Of a DNA stretch of 64,000 nt, positions 43,948-53,175 are shown one piece after another. Position 1 is the stretch's first letter. The number at the start of each line of letters is the position of its first letter. The stretch is taken from assembly GCA_934435205.1 (NCBI GenBank), contig CAKSAK010000001.1, positions 1 to 64,000 on the forward strand, read 5' to 3'. Under the pieces are notes generated by a model, which searched no databases, was not told the origin of the DNA, and worked only from the letters and a program-made list of their open reading frames with translations. Origin of the DNA: an uncultured Ruminococcus sp. GTDB lineage: Bacteria > Bacillota > Clostridia > Oscillospirales > Ruminococcaceae. Position numbers and translations under genes: made by a program.

Positions 43948-45086
43948 CAGATGAAAACAAAGCCATATCCGTCAACCGCTGGCGGCTGGTGCTGGGCGGA
44001 ATGTCTGACAAAAGCCTTTCCTTTACCGGCAACAAAACAGAGATAACAACGTTTCAGGACATGGAAAAGCTTCTTGACTATCTCTACAGCCGTGCGCAAG
44101 GCGATGATGTAAGGGACGAGAACAGCAGGCAAGGCGGTCAGGGAGGCAGTGTGCTAAACGCCGCAGAATGGATAACAAAAGTCAGAACGCTTTTTCCAAA
44201 GCAGACCGCCGAGGTGCTTGAACGTCAGGCATTGGACAAATTCAACATGACCGAGCTTCTCACAGATAAAAAAGTTCTCGAAGAAATGAAGCCTGATATG
44301 GAACTGCTGAAAACTATCATTCAGCTCAAACATCTCATGAACGGCGAGGTGTTGCAGGCGGCTGTAAAAATAGCAAAACAGGTGGCAGACGATATCAAAC
44401 AAAAGCTTGATATGACCATAAAGCGAAGCCTTACAGGCAGGCTTGACAAAAACACCTCGTCAGTTATGAAATGTTCTGCAAACCTCGATTTCAAAAAGAC
44501 TATCCGCCGAAACCTGAAAAACTATGACAAAGCCAGCAATCAGCTTATACTGAAAGACATCTATTTCAGCGGACGTGTGAAAAAGCATAACAAAAAGCGC
44601 ATTATCATAGCCATAGACGAAAGCGGTTCAATGCTAGGTTCAGTCATCTATAGTGCAGTAATGGCGCAGATAATTTCCGAACTGCCCTTTGCAGAGGTGA
44701 AGCTCATCATATTTGATACAAGCATCGTTGACCTATCAGACCACGCCGATGACCCTGCGCAGACCATAATGAGCGTTCAGCTCGGTGGCGGAACGGATAT
44801 CGCCAAAGCCCTTACCTACTGCGAAAGTCTTATCGTTACGCCCCGTGACACTTGCGTTATCGTGGTTACAGACCTCTACGAGGGTGGCAGTGAAGCACAG
44901 CTTATGAACGTCAGCAAAAATATAATCACAAGCGGCGCACATCTCTCATTCCTTACCGCCCTTGATGAAAATGCCGACCCTGCCTATGACAAGGCGACAG
45001 GTCAGAAGATTGCAAATATGGGCGCATTTGTCGGCGGTCTTACCCCTGATAAGCTTGGGGATTACATCGGAAAAATATTCGCATAG
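43944..45086 (+). CDS. VWA-domain protein (YehP-like)
   Basis: A 380-residue protein with a C-terminal von Willebrand A domain (about 220-380). The metal-ion site DxSxS is intact at 225-229 (IDESGS), with the threonine in GGGTDIAKAL and Asp in VVTDLYEGG. The N-terminal 200 residues are helical. VWA partners of MoxR ATPases bind substrate or target proteins in a metal-dependent way. GAGGAGG precedes the start, four bases within the end of the previous gene. Confidence 0.92.
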   Translation: MTDENKAISVNRWRLVLGGMSDKSLSFTGNKTEITTFQDMEKLLDYLYSRAQGDDVRDENSRQGGQGGSVLNAAEWITKVRTLFPKQTAEVLERQALDKFNMTELLTDKKVLEEMKPDMELLKTIIQLKHLMNGEVLQAAVKIAKQVADDIKQKLDMTIKRSLTGRLDKNTSSVMKCSANLDFKKTIRRNLKNYDKASNQLILKDIYFSGRVKKHNKKRIIIAIDESGSMLGSVIYSAVMAQIISELPFAEVKLIIFDTSIVDLSDHADDPAQTIMSVQLGGGTDIAKALTYCESLIVTPRDTCVIVVTDLYEGGSEAQLMNVSKNIITSGAHLSFLTALDENADPAYDKATGQKIANMGAFVGGLTPDKLGDYIGKIFA

Positions 45087-45097
45087 GAGGTGATATC

Positions 45098-46828
45098 TTG
45101 GACGTAATCGACAAACAGCTTGCCATTGCAAACGAACAAACGCTTATTGAGCTTTCAAACAAGGGCATTTACAAGCGTGCGTTGAAAGAAGCTGACAGCA
45201 TGACCCTTTCGGCTGAAAAAAGCGGTGAATCCTACACGGTAAAAATAGGCGGCGAAACCTGCACCATAAAATACCCCCTTGATGAAAGCCAATGCACTTG
45301 TGTTTCAAGAGGAATGTGCAGGCACATTATCACGGCTATACTTCTTTTGAAAGCACAGCTTCCACAATATGATGAAGAGAATATCACCACAGAGATCACT
45401 GCATCTGAGCCTGAACAAGAAGAAATCGAACTCCCCGACAAACCTGAAATAAAACCGCTTTCTCAGGATACCCAGAAAAAGATAAAAGGATTTGCCGAAC
45501 AGTGCATAAAAATAATGTCAGGGATATTTGCCCGAGGTCTTGTAAGAGCCGAAGAGAGCGACCCCGATAATTTTGAGCTTGCCGCAGTTTCCTGCCACGC
45601 TTTGAGAATGGCTGAGGCAGAAAGACAAATGCGTGAACTTGGCAGCCGACTTAAAGACTGTGTTTCAAGGCGAGCTTCATTCAGCCCGCAGGCGTTTACC
45701 CACAAAATGTTTGAATATGCTGACAGCATGAACAAGCTTATAAAAGCCGACATCACAGAAGAAATGCTCGGCACCTTCCGCAGAGAATACACCGACTATG
45801 AGGGAACGCTCCAACTCCTGCCTATAGGCACAAGAAACGTCAACGGCGAATATGCAGGCTGTACCTACTATTTTCTCAATAAAGACAGAACTTCGCCCCA
45901 GCGCTTTTTTACCTACAGCGATCTGCGTCCCACTTTCTATGAAAGAAAGTCAAGACTATTTGCCGAAAGCACAACTGTATGGGATCTTGACAGCTCTCTA
46001 AACAGTTATATGCAAACAGAGCTGAAGCTTAAAAACGCCAAGGTGAGCATGGGGCATTTGTCCTCATCGTCAAAGACCAATGCCATAGGCGCAGGTCCTG
46101 CACAGCTAAACTGTTTTGCTCTCCGTGAGCTTATCGTCAGCGATTTCAAAGAGCTTGCAGAAAAGATCTCTGCAAACAAAAGCGACGAGGAGACCGACCG
46201 ACTTTATTTCGTTCACCCCAAAGAGTGCGTCGCTTCATATTTTGACAAGCACACTCAACAGCAGATTTTTATTATAAAAGACCGCAATAACAGACATATA
46301 TCCGTCACCGCAAAATACACCGCAGAAAATCGTGAATTTATTGCCACCCTTGAGACCATAGGCGGCAAAATGCTTAAAGAAAAGTACAAAAACTATGTCC
46401 TGCTGGCTCAGGGGTATATCGACCAAGGCAGGCTAACGCTTTTCCCAATAGAGGTCTATGATTTTATTGATCCGCCTGACAATGTTTCTGTGCCTGTCGA
46501 GAATGATACAGACCAAGACTATGAAATGTGCGGCGAGCTTCTTGACGCCACCGAAGAAACCGACAAGAGGATAGTCACAGCAATGGAGTGCGGTGTGAAC
46601 TCTGTTATCGCAGACGAACACGCTCAAAGCATACGCCAGTGCGGACTTGAAGAGCTTGCAAAACGCTATGAAGGCTTCACAAAGCTGTGCGAAAATGCAA
46701 GACACACCACCGCAGACAAAAGCCTTGATATCTTCACTGCCGCAGGCGATACAATGCGGTATATCAGACTTTGCACACAAAAATTAGCACTGTTCAGTGC
46801 AATAAATAATATGGAGGAGAAAAAATGA
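45098..46828 (+). CDS. SWIM zinc-finger protein (YehQ-like)
   Basis: A 576-residue protein with a SWIM zinc finger near the N-terminus (CTCVSRGMCRH, about residues 66-76, pattern CxCx(n)CxH), a fold found in DNA- and protein-binding proteins. The rest is mostly helical and unassigned. It starts with TTG, supported by a strong GGAGGTGAT seven bases upstream. The stop overlaps the next start (ATGA). The order matches E. coli yehQ after yehP. Confidence 0.88.
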   Translation: MDVIDKQLAIANEQTLIELSNKGIYKRALKEADSMTLSAEKSGESYTVKIGGETCTIKYPLDESQCTCVSRGMCRHIITAILLLKAQLPQYDEENITTEITASEPEQEEIELPDKPEIKPLSQDTQKKIKGFAEQCIKIMSGIFARGLVRAEESDPDNFELAAVSCHALRMAEAERQMRELGSRLKDCVSRRASFSPQAFTHKMFEYADSMNKLIKADITEEMLGTFRREYTDYEGTLQLLPIGTRNVNGEYAGCTYYFLNKDRTSPQRFFTYSDLRPTFYERKSRLFAESTTVWDLDSSLNSYMQTELKLKNAKVSMGHLSSSSKTNAIGAGPAQLNCFALRELIVSDFKELAEKISANKSDEETDRLYFVHPKECVASYFDKHTQQQIFIIKDRNNRHISVTAKYTAENREFIATLETIGGKMLKEKYKNYVLLAQGYIDQGRLTLFPIEVYDFIDPPDNVSVPVENDTDQDYEMCGELLDATEETDKRIVTAMECGVNSVIADEHAQSIRQCGLEELAKRYEGFTKLCENARHTTADKSLDIFTAAGDTMRYIRLCTQKLALFSAINNMEEKK

Positions 46829-49800
46829 TCTACAATGAAAGCACCAAAAGCTTTATAAAGCTTGAAACCGCCCTAAAGGAGCTTGGTTTTGACCAACAGA
46901 CCATAGACCTTGCCCTTGAATATCTTGACATCACAAAGCCAAGAAGCAATGACCTGATAAGAAAAATAACAACAAGATATTATCCGAAATTCCGTCAGTA
47001 TAATTATCGTGAAAAGCTTGACAAAGCCGTTAAAAGCGAGATATCAGACACAGGCAGTGATGAGCTTAAAGAGCGCTATATTATTTTCAGCTCAATGGCA
47101 ACAGGTCCATATTTCCGCTATATGACAAATGCACTGTCTTGCCGTGCCTATATATATTCCCAAAACAAGGCTATGTATATGAAGCCGCTCACCGATTTTT
47201 ATGGCGAGAACGCAGAAGCAGTCTGGATATCAACAGAGATATCACACAGATCAGATCAATCCATACACTACGTTTTCACTGTAAATCCTATCTATTCCGC
47301 AGATGTTGCTATAAGGACATTCAAATACGTTAGCCCTGACGATATCATAGCACAGCTTCTCCTTTGCGTTTACGCATTGGACGCAACTGAACTGCCTAAA
47401 AAGAGCCTGCTCGGCAAAACGAAAATTCCTGATACAGCAGAATTTGCCATAAAAAAGCTTGCCGAAGTGGTCGAAAAAAAGCCAAAAACAACTACAGCCG
47501 TTTTCTGTCTTTTTCTTGCCGCATATGCAGAAGCGTCATATTTTGCAAAAGAATATCGTGCATTTTTTGATAAGAACATTGTGAAATACTGCGACGATCT
47601 TACCCAAGGGCTGATATATATGAAGCTTTCCACCAACAGGATATTCGACCTTATCGAAGCTCAACCACAGTGTCTTACAGATAGATACATTCTGCACTTT
47701 GTCAAATTACCTGACAAAAACGGAAACTACCCTGTGCAAATGGTAAAGCTCGCAAAAGATCACCCCGATATCTTCATACAAACAATGAAGAACGCTCGCT
47801 TTGATCTAGGCATAATAATGGAGAAAATGCTCAAAGCCACTGACCCGAATTATGATGCAAAGGCAGTAGGTCTTAAAACCGCCCAGCAGGAACATATCTC
47901 AAAAAATATAGCCGAGCATTTCAAACACCGTGACGAGATATACGCATATATCACAGGCAAAGCCGAATTAGACACCATACTCCCTTTTGCAGACGAAGAA
48001 TCCTGTAATGGCGGACATCAGAATATGAATTATGTTGGCGAATATGGCGAGGACAATTTTATAATCCGCTGTATCGCCGCCCTTTCCATAGGTGCTACAA
48101 AGGATACGAACGACCCGCTCAAGCTTATAGACAGAGAACTTCAACATGATACCGAGTTCACCGTCCGTGCAATGATAAAAGCAGGACTGCCTATTGAGAT
48201 AATCATACGGGCACTGGGCTGGCAGACAGAGAACTCTTACTTCAAAGAGGATATTATCAAAAAGATCACGGCTATCATGCCTGAATTTAAAGACAAAGCC
48301 GCCATTATTGACGTAAGCAAAATGGCTGTGTCCAGCCGACTTTTGTATATAAGGCTTCTTGATATCGCAGACAGCAACAAGTACAAAGACGAATTTTTTG
48401 CCCTTTGTGACGATAACAGCAAGGTAATAAAAGCAGAGCTTGTGAAAGTTATATCCGCCCACAAGGATTGGCACGATGATGTTTGCAAACTTCTTGCTCA
48501 GAAAAAATCAGCCAAGCGTGAAACTGCACTTATGATAATTGAAAATCAAGGTGCTGACGCCTACCGCACAGAGCTTGAAAAAGCCTATGCCACAGAAAAA
48601 TCCGACAAACTAAAATCGAAAATATCTGAACTTTTGGGCAGCGAAGCAAAGCCTGCCGAAATATCAGATAAAGACCTTGTGACTGCGCTCACCAAAGGCA
48701 CAAAAAGCAAGAAAGTTCTCTGGCTTTTTGAACAGCCTTTTGCACCTATTCACTTCACCGATGATACAGCCGCAGAGGATATCTATTTGCAGGCTCTCCT
48801 GCTTACATATGCAAACGCCAACGAAGGTACTCTCCCACCCGAGGGCAAGACCCATGCACAGAAGCTCAAAGCTGACGAGCTTGAAACATTCGCACTTGAA
48901 GTCCTGAGCCGTTGGCTTGAAAATGGTGCAGAAGCAAAAACAAAGTGGGCAATGTATTTTGCGGCAATTCACGGGGGAAATGAAGCTATAAATTGCCTGA
49001 CGGATTACATAAAAGAATGGTCGAAACAGTCATTAAATATGCGTGTTGCCCTTGCGGTGAAAGCCGTTAATGCTATAGCTCTGAATGGCAGTTCCTATGC
49101 GCTTATGACTGTAGACAATATTTCAAGAAAATATAAGAGCCGTGCGGTCAGGGCTGCCGCAGTTGACGCGCTTGCCAATGCCGCTAAACAGCTTGGCTTG
49201 ACAACACAGGAGCTTGCAGACAAGATAGTTCCTGACATGGGCTTTGACGAGAAAATGTGCCGCACCTTTGATTTCGGTAGCAGAAAATTCTCCGTTTATC
49301 TCACGCCACAGCTTGATATAGAAATATTCGAGGGTGAAAAGAAGCTTAAAAATCTCCCTAAAATAGGCGTTAATGACGACCCTGCCCTCGCAGAAAAGGC
49401 TACTGCTGATTTCAAGGAAATGAAAAAGCAAATGAAAACTGTTGTTGCCGCACAGAAACAGCGCCTTGAATATGTGCTTATGCTTGACCGTAAGTGGACA
49501 GCAGAAGCTTGGAAAGCTCTCTTTGTAAAAAATCCTCTCATGCACTGCTTTGCCATAGGTCTTATATGGGGTATTTACGAAAACGGCTGCCTTAAAACTG
49601 CGTTCCGTTATCTTGACGACGGCAGCTTTACAAACTCAGATGATGATGAGATAGAGCTGTCCGAGGGTATGGAAATAGGGCTTGTTCACCCGTTAGAGCT
49701 TACCGACGAGGAAAAAGAAGCATGGCTTGAACAGCTTGATGATTACGAGATAATACAGCCATTCGACCAGCTAAGAAGAAAGGTATACACAGTAGCGGAA

Positions 49801-50178
49801 AGCGATAGGAATAAGACCGCCTGCGAGATCTTCAAGAATACCGAGATAACAAACACCACTCTCGTCAACCGTATGACCAAAGCAGGCTGGTATAAAGGTC
49901 AGGCACAGGACGCAGGCTTTTTCTATGAGTTCATAAGAAATGATATCTCAGGCAAGGAGAAAGATCCCGACGGCAAGCTCGTCAACACAGGCATGACCGC
50001 CGAGCTTAAGTTCTCAGGAACATACATCGGCTATTACGAGATAGAGGACGTGACCGTGGAAGAGCTTTACTTCCGACTTCCCGATGCTGCATACAATGAC
50101 AACATGAAGCTTGGCGATGTCAATCCAAGATACTACAGCGAAGTTGTCTTACAACTTAAAAACGCTATAAACAAGTAG
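46825..50178 (+). CDS. DUF4132 protein (YehI/MolR-like)
   Basis: The largest protein of the window, 1117 residues, rich in helical repeats (HEAT-like stretches about 480-800) and ending in the DUF4132 domain (about 870-1117; KNPLMHCFAIGLIWGIYE, GLVHPLELTDEEKEAW, IIQPFDQLRRKVY). E. coli YehI (MolR) has the same architecture at a similar length. The function is unknown. It is translationally coupled to the SWIM gene and is followed by the operon terminator. Confidence 0.9.
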   Translation: MIYNESTKSFIKLETALKELGFDQQTIDLALEYLDITKPRSNDLIRKITTRYYPKFRQYNYREKLDKAVKSEISDTGSDELKERYIIFSSMATGPYFRYMTNALSCRAYIYSQNKAMYMKPLTDFYGENAEAVWISTEISHRSDQSIHYVFTVNPIYSADVAIRTFKYVSPDDIIAQLLLCVYALDATELPKKSLLGKTKIPDTAEFAIKKLAEVVEKKPKTTTAVFCLFLAAYAEASYFAKEYRAFFDKNIVKYCDDLTQGLIYMKLSTNRIFDLIEAQPQCLTDRYILHFVKLPDKNGNYPVQMVKLAKDHPDIFIQTMKNARFDLGIIMEKMLKATDPNYDAKAVGLKTAQQEHISKNIAEHFKHRDEIYAYITGKAELDTILPFADEESCNGGHQNMNYVGEYGEDNFIIRCIAALSIGATKDTNDPLKLIDRELQHDTEFTVRAMIKAGLPIEIIIRALGWQTENSYFKEDIIKKITAIMPEFKDKAAIIDVSKMAVSSRLLYIRLLDIADSNKYKDEFFALCDDNSKVIKAELVKVISAHKDWHDDVCKLLAQKKSAKRETALMIIENQGADAYRTELEKAYATEKSDKLKSKISELLGSEAKPAEISDKDLVTALTKGTKSKKVLWLFEQPFAPIHFTDDTAAEDIYLQALLLTYANANEGTLPPEGKTHAQKLKADELETFALEVLSRWLENGAEAKTKWAMYFAAIHGGNEAINCLTDYIKEWSKQSLNMRVALAVKAVNAIALNGSSYALMTVDNISRKYKSRAVRAAAVDALANAAKQLGLTTQELADKIVPDMGFDEKMCRTFDFGSRKFSVYLTPQLDIEIFEGEKKLKNLPKIGVNDDPALAEKATADFKEMKKQMKTVVAAQKQRLEYVLMLDRKWTAEAWKALFVKNPLMHCFAIGLIWGIYENGCLKTAFRYLDDGSFTNSDDDEIELSEGMEIGLVHPLELTDEEKEAWLEQLDDYEIIQPFDQLRRKVYTVAESDRNKTACEIFKNTEITNTTLVNRMTKAGWYKGQAQDAGFFYEFIRNDISGKEKDPDGKLVNTGMTAELKFSGTYIGYYEIEDVTVEELYFRLPDAAYNDNMKLGDVNPRYYSEVVLQLKNAINK

Positions 50179-50184
50179 ACATCA

Positions 50185-50221
50185 CAAAAGGCAGTTCTGA
50201 TTTTTTCAGAGCTGCCTTTTG
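50185..50221. terminator. Bidirectional terminator
   Basis: A 16-base stem (50185-50200 with 50206-50221) with T-rich loop and flank, between the convergent DUF4132 and MATE genes. Confidence 0.85.
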
Positions 50222-50222
50222 C

Positions 50223-51590
50223 TTATTTATTTTCCACAGGAAGTCCGTGATCTCCTGCAATGTGTCTGCCTGCCTTGTTCACGCAATATATGCAAACAGG
50301 AACTATGTACAAGCAAGCCGCTATCCATGCCGCCTGATCTGTGAAGCAGATCGCAAGATAACCGAATTTCGGCACAAATATCATACTTACAGAAATTCGA
50401 GCAATCATTTCCGTCACTCCTGAGAATATAGCAAGACCCGAATATCCAAGACCCTGCGTACACATTCTGCAAGTATTGAGTATACCCAGCGTCCAATAGA
50501 AAAATCCTGCATAGAAAAGATATTTGACCGAAGCAGTAAGCACTGCTGCGTCTGACTTATTCACAAAGATAAGCGAAAGCTCTCTGCCGAAGAATATAAG
50601 TACAATACCGGCTATTACTCCATATGTCATGCCAACGCCAACTCCAATGCGTATACCCTTTTTGATACGCTTGAGATTTCCTGCACCGAGATTTTGGCTT
50701 GCAAAAACTGATGCGCCCGTTGCAAAAGCGTCATATGGACACATTGTGAACTGCTTTATCCTTGCCGCAGCAGTGAATCCTGACACATAAATGCTTCCAA
50801 GCTTGTTGTTAGCCGACTGCATGACCATTGAGCCTATAGCCGTTATGGAATACTGAAGTCCCATAGGAAAGCCCATTATTATAAGGTTCAGCACCGCAGG
50901 CTTTGACATAACTCTATCCTCTTTTGAAAGCTTAAGCACGTTTACCTTTTTCATGATAAACACAGCGCATAGTATTCCGCTTATCGCCTGCGCAACAACA
51001 GTAGCCACAGCTGCACCCATGCAGCCCCATTTCAGTACGATAACACACACAAGGTCAAGAACAATGTTCAAAACCGTTGATATAGCAAGAAATACAAATG
51101 GCGTTTTGCTGTCACCAACAGAACGCAGTACGCTTGAAAGCAGGTTATACAAAAGTGTGAACGGTATGCCAAGAAATATCACCAGAAGATATTTATATGC
51201 GTCATCAAAAATATTCGACGGAGTTGAAAGAAGCTTCAATATCTCACTGCAAAGCACCGCGCAAACTGTGGTCAACACAAACGCAGTAACAGCGGTTATA
51301 ACTATGGAATTGTAAAAATACTGTTTAAGCTTTTTTATGTCCCCTGCTCCGAAATGCCTTGCAATAGGCACGCCAAAGCCGCAGGCTGTTCCCATGCAGA
51401 AACCAAGCACCAAAAACTGAACACTGCTTGAAGCTCCGACGCTTGCAAGAGCGTCAGAACCAAGAAATCTTCCCACAATTGCAGCGTCAATAAGATTGTA
51501 TGTCTGCTGTAACAAATTTCCTATAAGCAGCGGTAGCGCAAAGCTCATTATAAGCTTGAACGGATTGCCCGTTGTCATGTTTTTTGTCAT
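50223..51590 (-). CDS. MATE family multidrug/metabolite exporter
   Basis: A 455-residue protein with twelve predicted membrane helices in two homologous halves, the MATE fold. Family segments include PLLIGNLLQQTYNLIDAAIVGRFLG in helix 1-2 and GASSSVQFLVLGF. MATE exporters use Na+ or H+ gradients; substrate cannot be predicted. GGAGGA precedes the ATG. No clear promoter was found in the 200-base AT-rich gap upstream. Confidence 0.92.
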   Translation of the reverse strand: MTKNMTTGNPFKLIMSFALPLLIGNLLQQTYNLIDAAIVGRFLGSDALASVGASSSVQFLVLGFCMGTACGFGVPIARHFGAGDIKKLKQYFYNSIVITAVTAFVLTTVCAVLCSEILKLLSTPSNIFDDAYKYLLVIFLGIPFTLLYNLLSSVLRSVGDSKTPFVFLAISTVLNIVLDLVCVIVLKWGCMGAAVATVVAQAISGILCAVFIMKKVNVLKLSKEDRVMSKPAVLNLIIMGFPMGLQYSITAIGSMVMQSANNKLGSIYVSGFTAAARIKQFTMCPYDAFATGASVFASQNLGAGNLKRIKKGIRIGVGVGMTYGVIAGIVLIFFGRELSLIFVNKSDAAVLTASVKYLFYAGFFYWTLGILNTCRMCTQGLGYSGLAIFSGVTEMIARISVSMIFVPKFGYLAICFTDQAAWIAACLYIVPVCIYCVNKAGRHIAGDHGLPVENK

Positions 51591-51743
51591 TACTTTTCCT
51601 CCGAAAATCTAACTTTTACATTTATCATATTTAATTTTTACTATCACATTCTATCATCAATATATGAAAAAATCTATAACACAAATTAAAATTACTTTTG
51701 TGATTTTAAACAAATCTAATAACAAAAAACATACATATTGCAC

Positions 51744-51776
51744 ATAAAAAAGGCAAGCATATTTCAGCCTGCCTTT
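51744..51776 (-). terminator. Terminator of ychF
   Basis: A 10-bp stem (51767-51776 with 51749-51758, one G-T pair) followed on the minus strand by a T-run. Confidence 0.85.
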
Positions 51777-51790
51777 GTGTATTTTACGCC

Positions 51791-52885
51791 TTATACGTTA
51801 AATCTGAACAGAACGATATCGCCGTCCTGCATAACGTAATCCTTGCCCTCAAGACGAACAAGACCCTTTTCCTTAGCCGCCGTCATAGAGCCACAGCTCA
51901 TAAGATCGTCAAAGGAAACGACTTCGGCTCTGATAAAGCCCTTTTCAAAGTCGGTGTGTATCTTTCCTGCCGCCTGCGGAGCTTTAGTGCCCTTTTTGAT
52001 AGTCCAAGCTCTTACCTCAGGCTCGCCTGCCGTCAGGTAGGAAATAAGACCAAGAAGCGAATAGCCCTCCTTGATTATTCTGTTAAGACCTGAAGTTTCA
52101 AGACCAAGGTCTGCAAGGAACATTTCCTTGTCCTCGTCGTCCATATCAGATATCTCAGCCTCGATCTGTGCGCATATCGGGAACACAGCCGAGCCTTCAT
52201 TTTTAGCTATCTCACAAACTTCCTTGTAATGCTCGTTGCTTTCGATATTGTTTCTGAAATCATCTTCGCAAAGGTTAGCCGCATAGATAACAGGCTTAAG
52301 AGAAAGAAGCGGAGTTTCTTTAAGTATCTCCAGCTCGTCCTCTGTCATGTCATAAGAACGTGCAGGCTTGCCGCTTTCCAAATGCTCTTTGAGCTTTTCA
52401 AGAAACTCTACAGCTGAGGCAAGTGACTTGTCGCCTTTCATTGCCTTTTTAGTTCTGTCAAGCTTTCTCTCGATAAGCTCAACGTCAGAGAAAATAAGCT
52501 CCAAGTCGATAGTTTCAATGTCTCTGCGAGGATTGATAGAGCCGTCAACGTGAATGATGTTAGGGTCGTCAAAACATCTAACAACGTGAACGATAGCGTC
52601 CACCTCTCTTATGTTTGAAAGAAATTTGTTTCCAAGTCCCTCACCCTTTGAAGCACCCTTTACAAGACCTGCAATGTCAACAAATTCAAGTGTCGCAGGA
52701 GTAAACTTTACAGGGTGATACATCTCAGCCAGCTTGTCAAGTCTTTCATCAGGCACCGAAACAATGCCCACATTCGGTTCGATCGTGCAAAACGGATAGT
52801 TTGCAGATTCTGCACCCGCATTTGTGAGTGCATTAAAAAGTGTTGATTTTCCTACGTTAGGAAGTCCTACCATGCCAAGTTTCAT
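51791..52885 (-). CDS. ychF: Ribosome-binding ATPase YchF
   Basis: A 364-residue Obg-family P-loop protein that prefers ATP. G1 [16 protein letters not shown]3 [17 protein letters not shown], and an altered G4 with NxxE instead of NKxD (YAANLCEDD), which explains the ATP preference. The C-terminal TGS domain (about 275-364) ends with IVLFRFNV as usual. It is the last gene of a minus-strand run behind the permease and a small membrane protein. Confidence 0.97.
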   Translation of the reverse strand: MKLGMVGLPNVGKSTLFNALTNAGAESANYPFCTIEPNVGIVSVPDERLDKLAEMYHPVKFTPATLEFVDIAGLVKGASKGEGLGNKFLSNIREVDAIVHVVRCFDDPNIIHVDGSINPRRDIETIDLELIFSDVELIERKLDRTKKAMKGDKSLASAVEFLEKLKEHLESGKPARSYDMTEDELEILKETPLLSLKPVIYAANLCEDDFRNNIESNEHYKEVCEIAKNEGSAVFPICAQIEAEISDMDDEDKEMFLADLGLETSGLNRIIKEGYSLLGLISYLTAGEPEVRAWTIKKGTKAPQAAGKIHTDFEKGFIRAEVVSFDDLMSCGSMTAAKEKGLVRLEGKDYVMQDGDIVLFRFNV

Positions 52886-52903
52886 ATTAATATACGCCTT
52901 TCG

Positions 52904-53161
52904 TTAAAATTTTACGCCATCATGGTCAAAATCATCTTCATCATCATCAAAGTCATAATCATCATAATACTCGTCAGGGTCAAAATGATCGTCACAGCCA
53001 CCCTTGCCTATCTTGTTGTTACAGCCGATAGTAACGCCTTTCTTGATAGGCGAAACAAACAGACCGATTATAACGCCAAGGAGAAAAAGTGCAAGACCTT
53101 TCCAAAAATAGCTTACTGTGCAGTTATTCTCTGTACCGCAATTTTCTTCAAAAATATCCAT
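52904..53161 (-). CDS. Small single-pass membrane protein with acidic tail
   Basis: An 85-residue protein of unknown family. One hydrophobic helix (about residues 18-39), five cysteines in all, three of them in the first half (residues 8-14) and two at about 47 and 55, and a C-terminus that is almost entirely Asp, Tyr, Glu and Phe. It lies 14 bases after the permease gene and 18 before ychF. Confidence 0.7.
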   Translation of the reverse strand: MDIFEENCGTENNCTVSYFWKGLALFLLGVIIGLFVSPIKKGVTIGCNNKIGKGGCDDHFDPDEYYDDYDFDDDEDDFDHDGVKF

Positions 53162-53175
53162 AATAATACCTCCGT

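Noticed and set aside
40419..50178. MoxR-VWA operon as cargo of the mobile element
   Set aside because: It lies outside the right attachment repeat and beyond the displaced rpsI terminator, so it is chromosomal.
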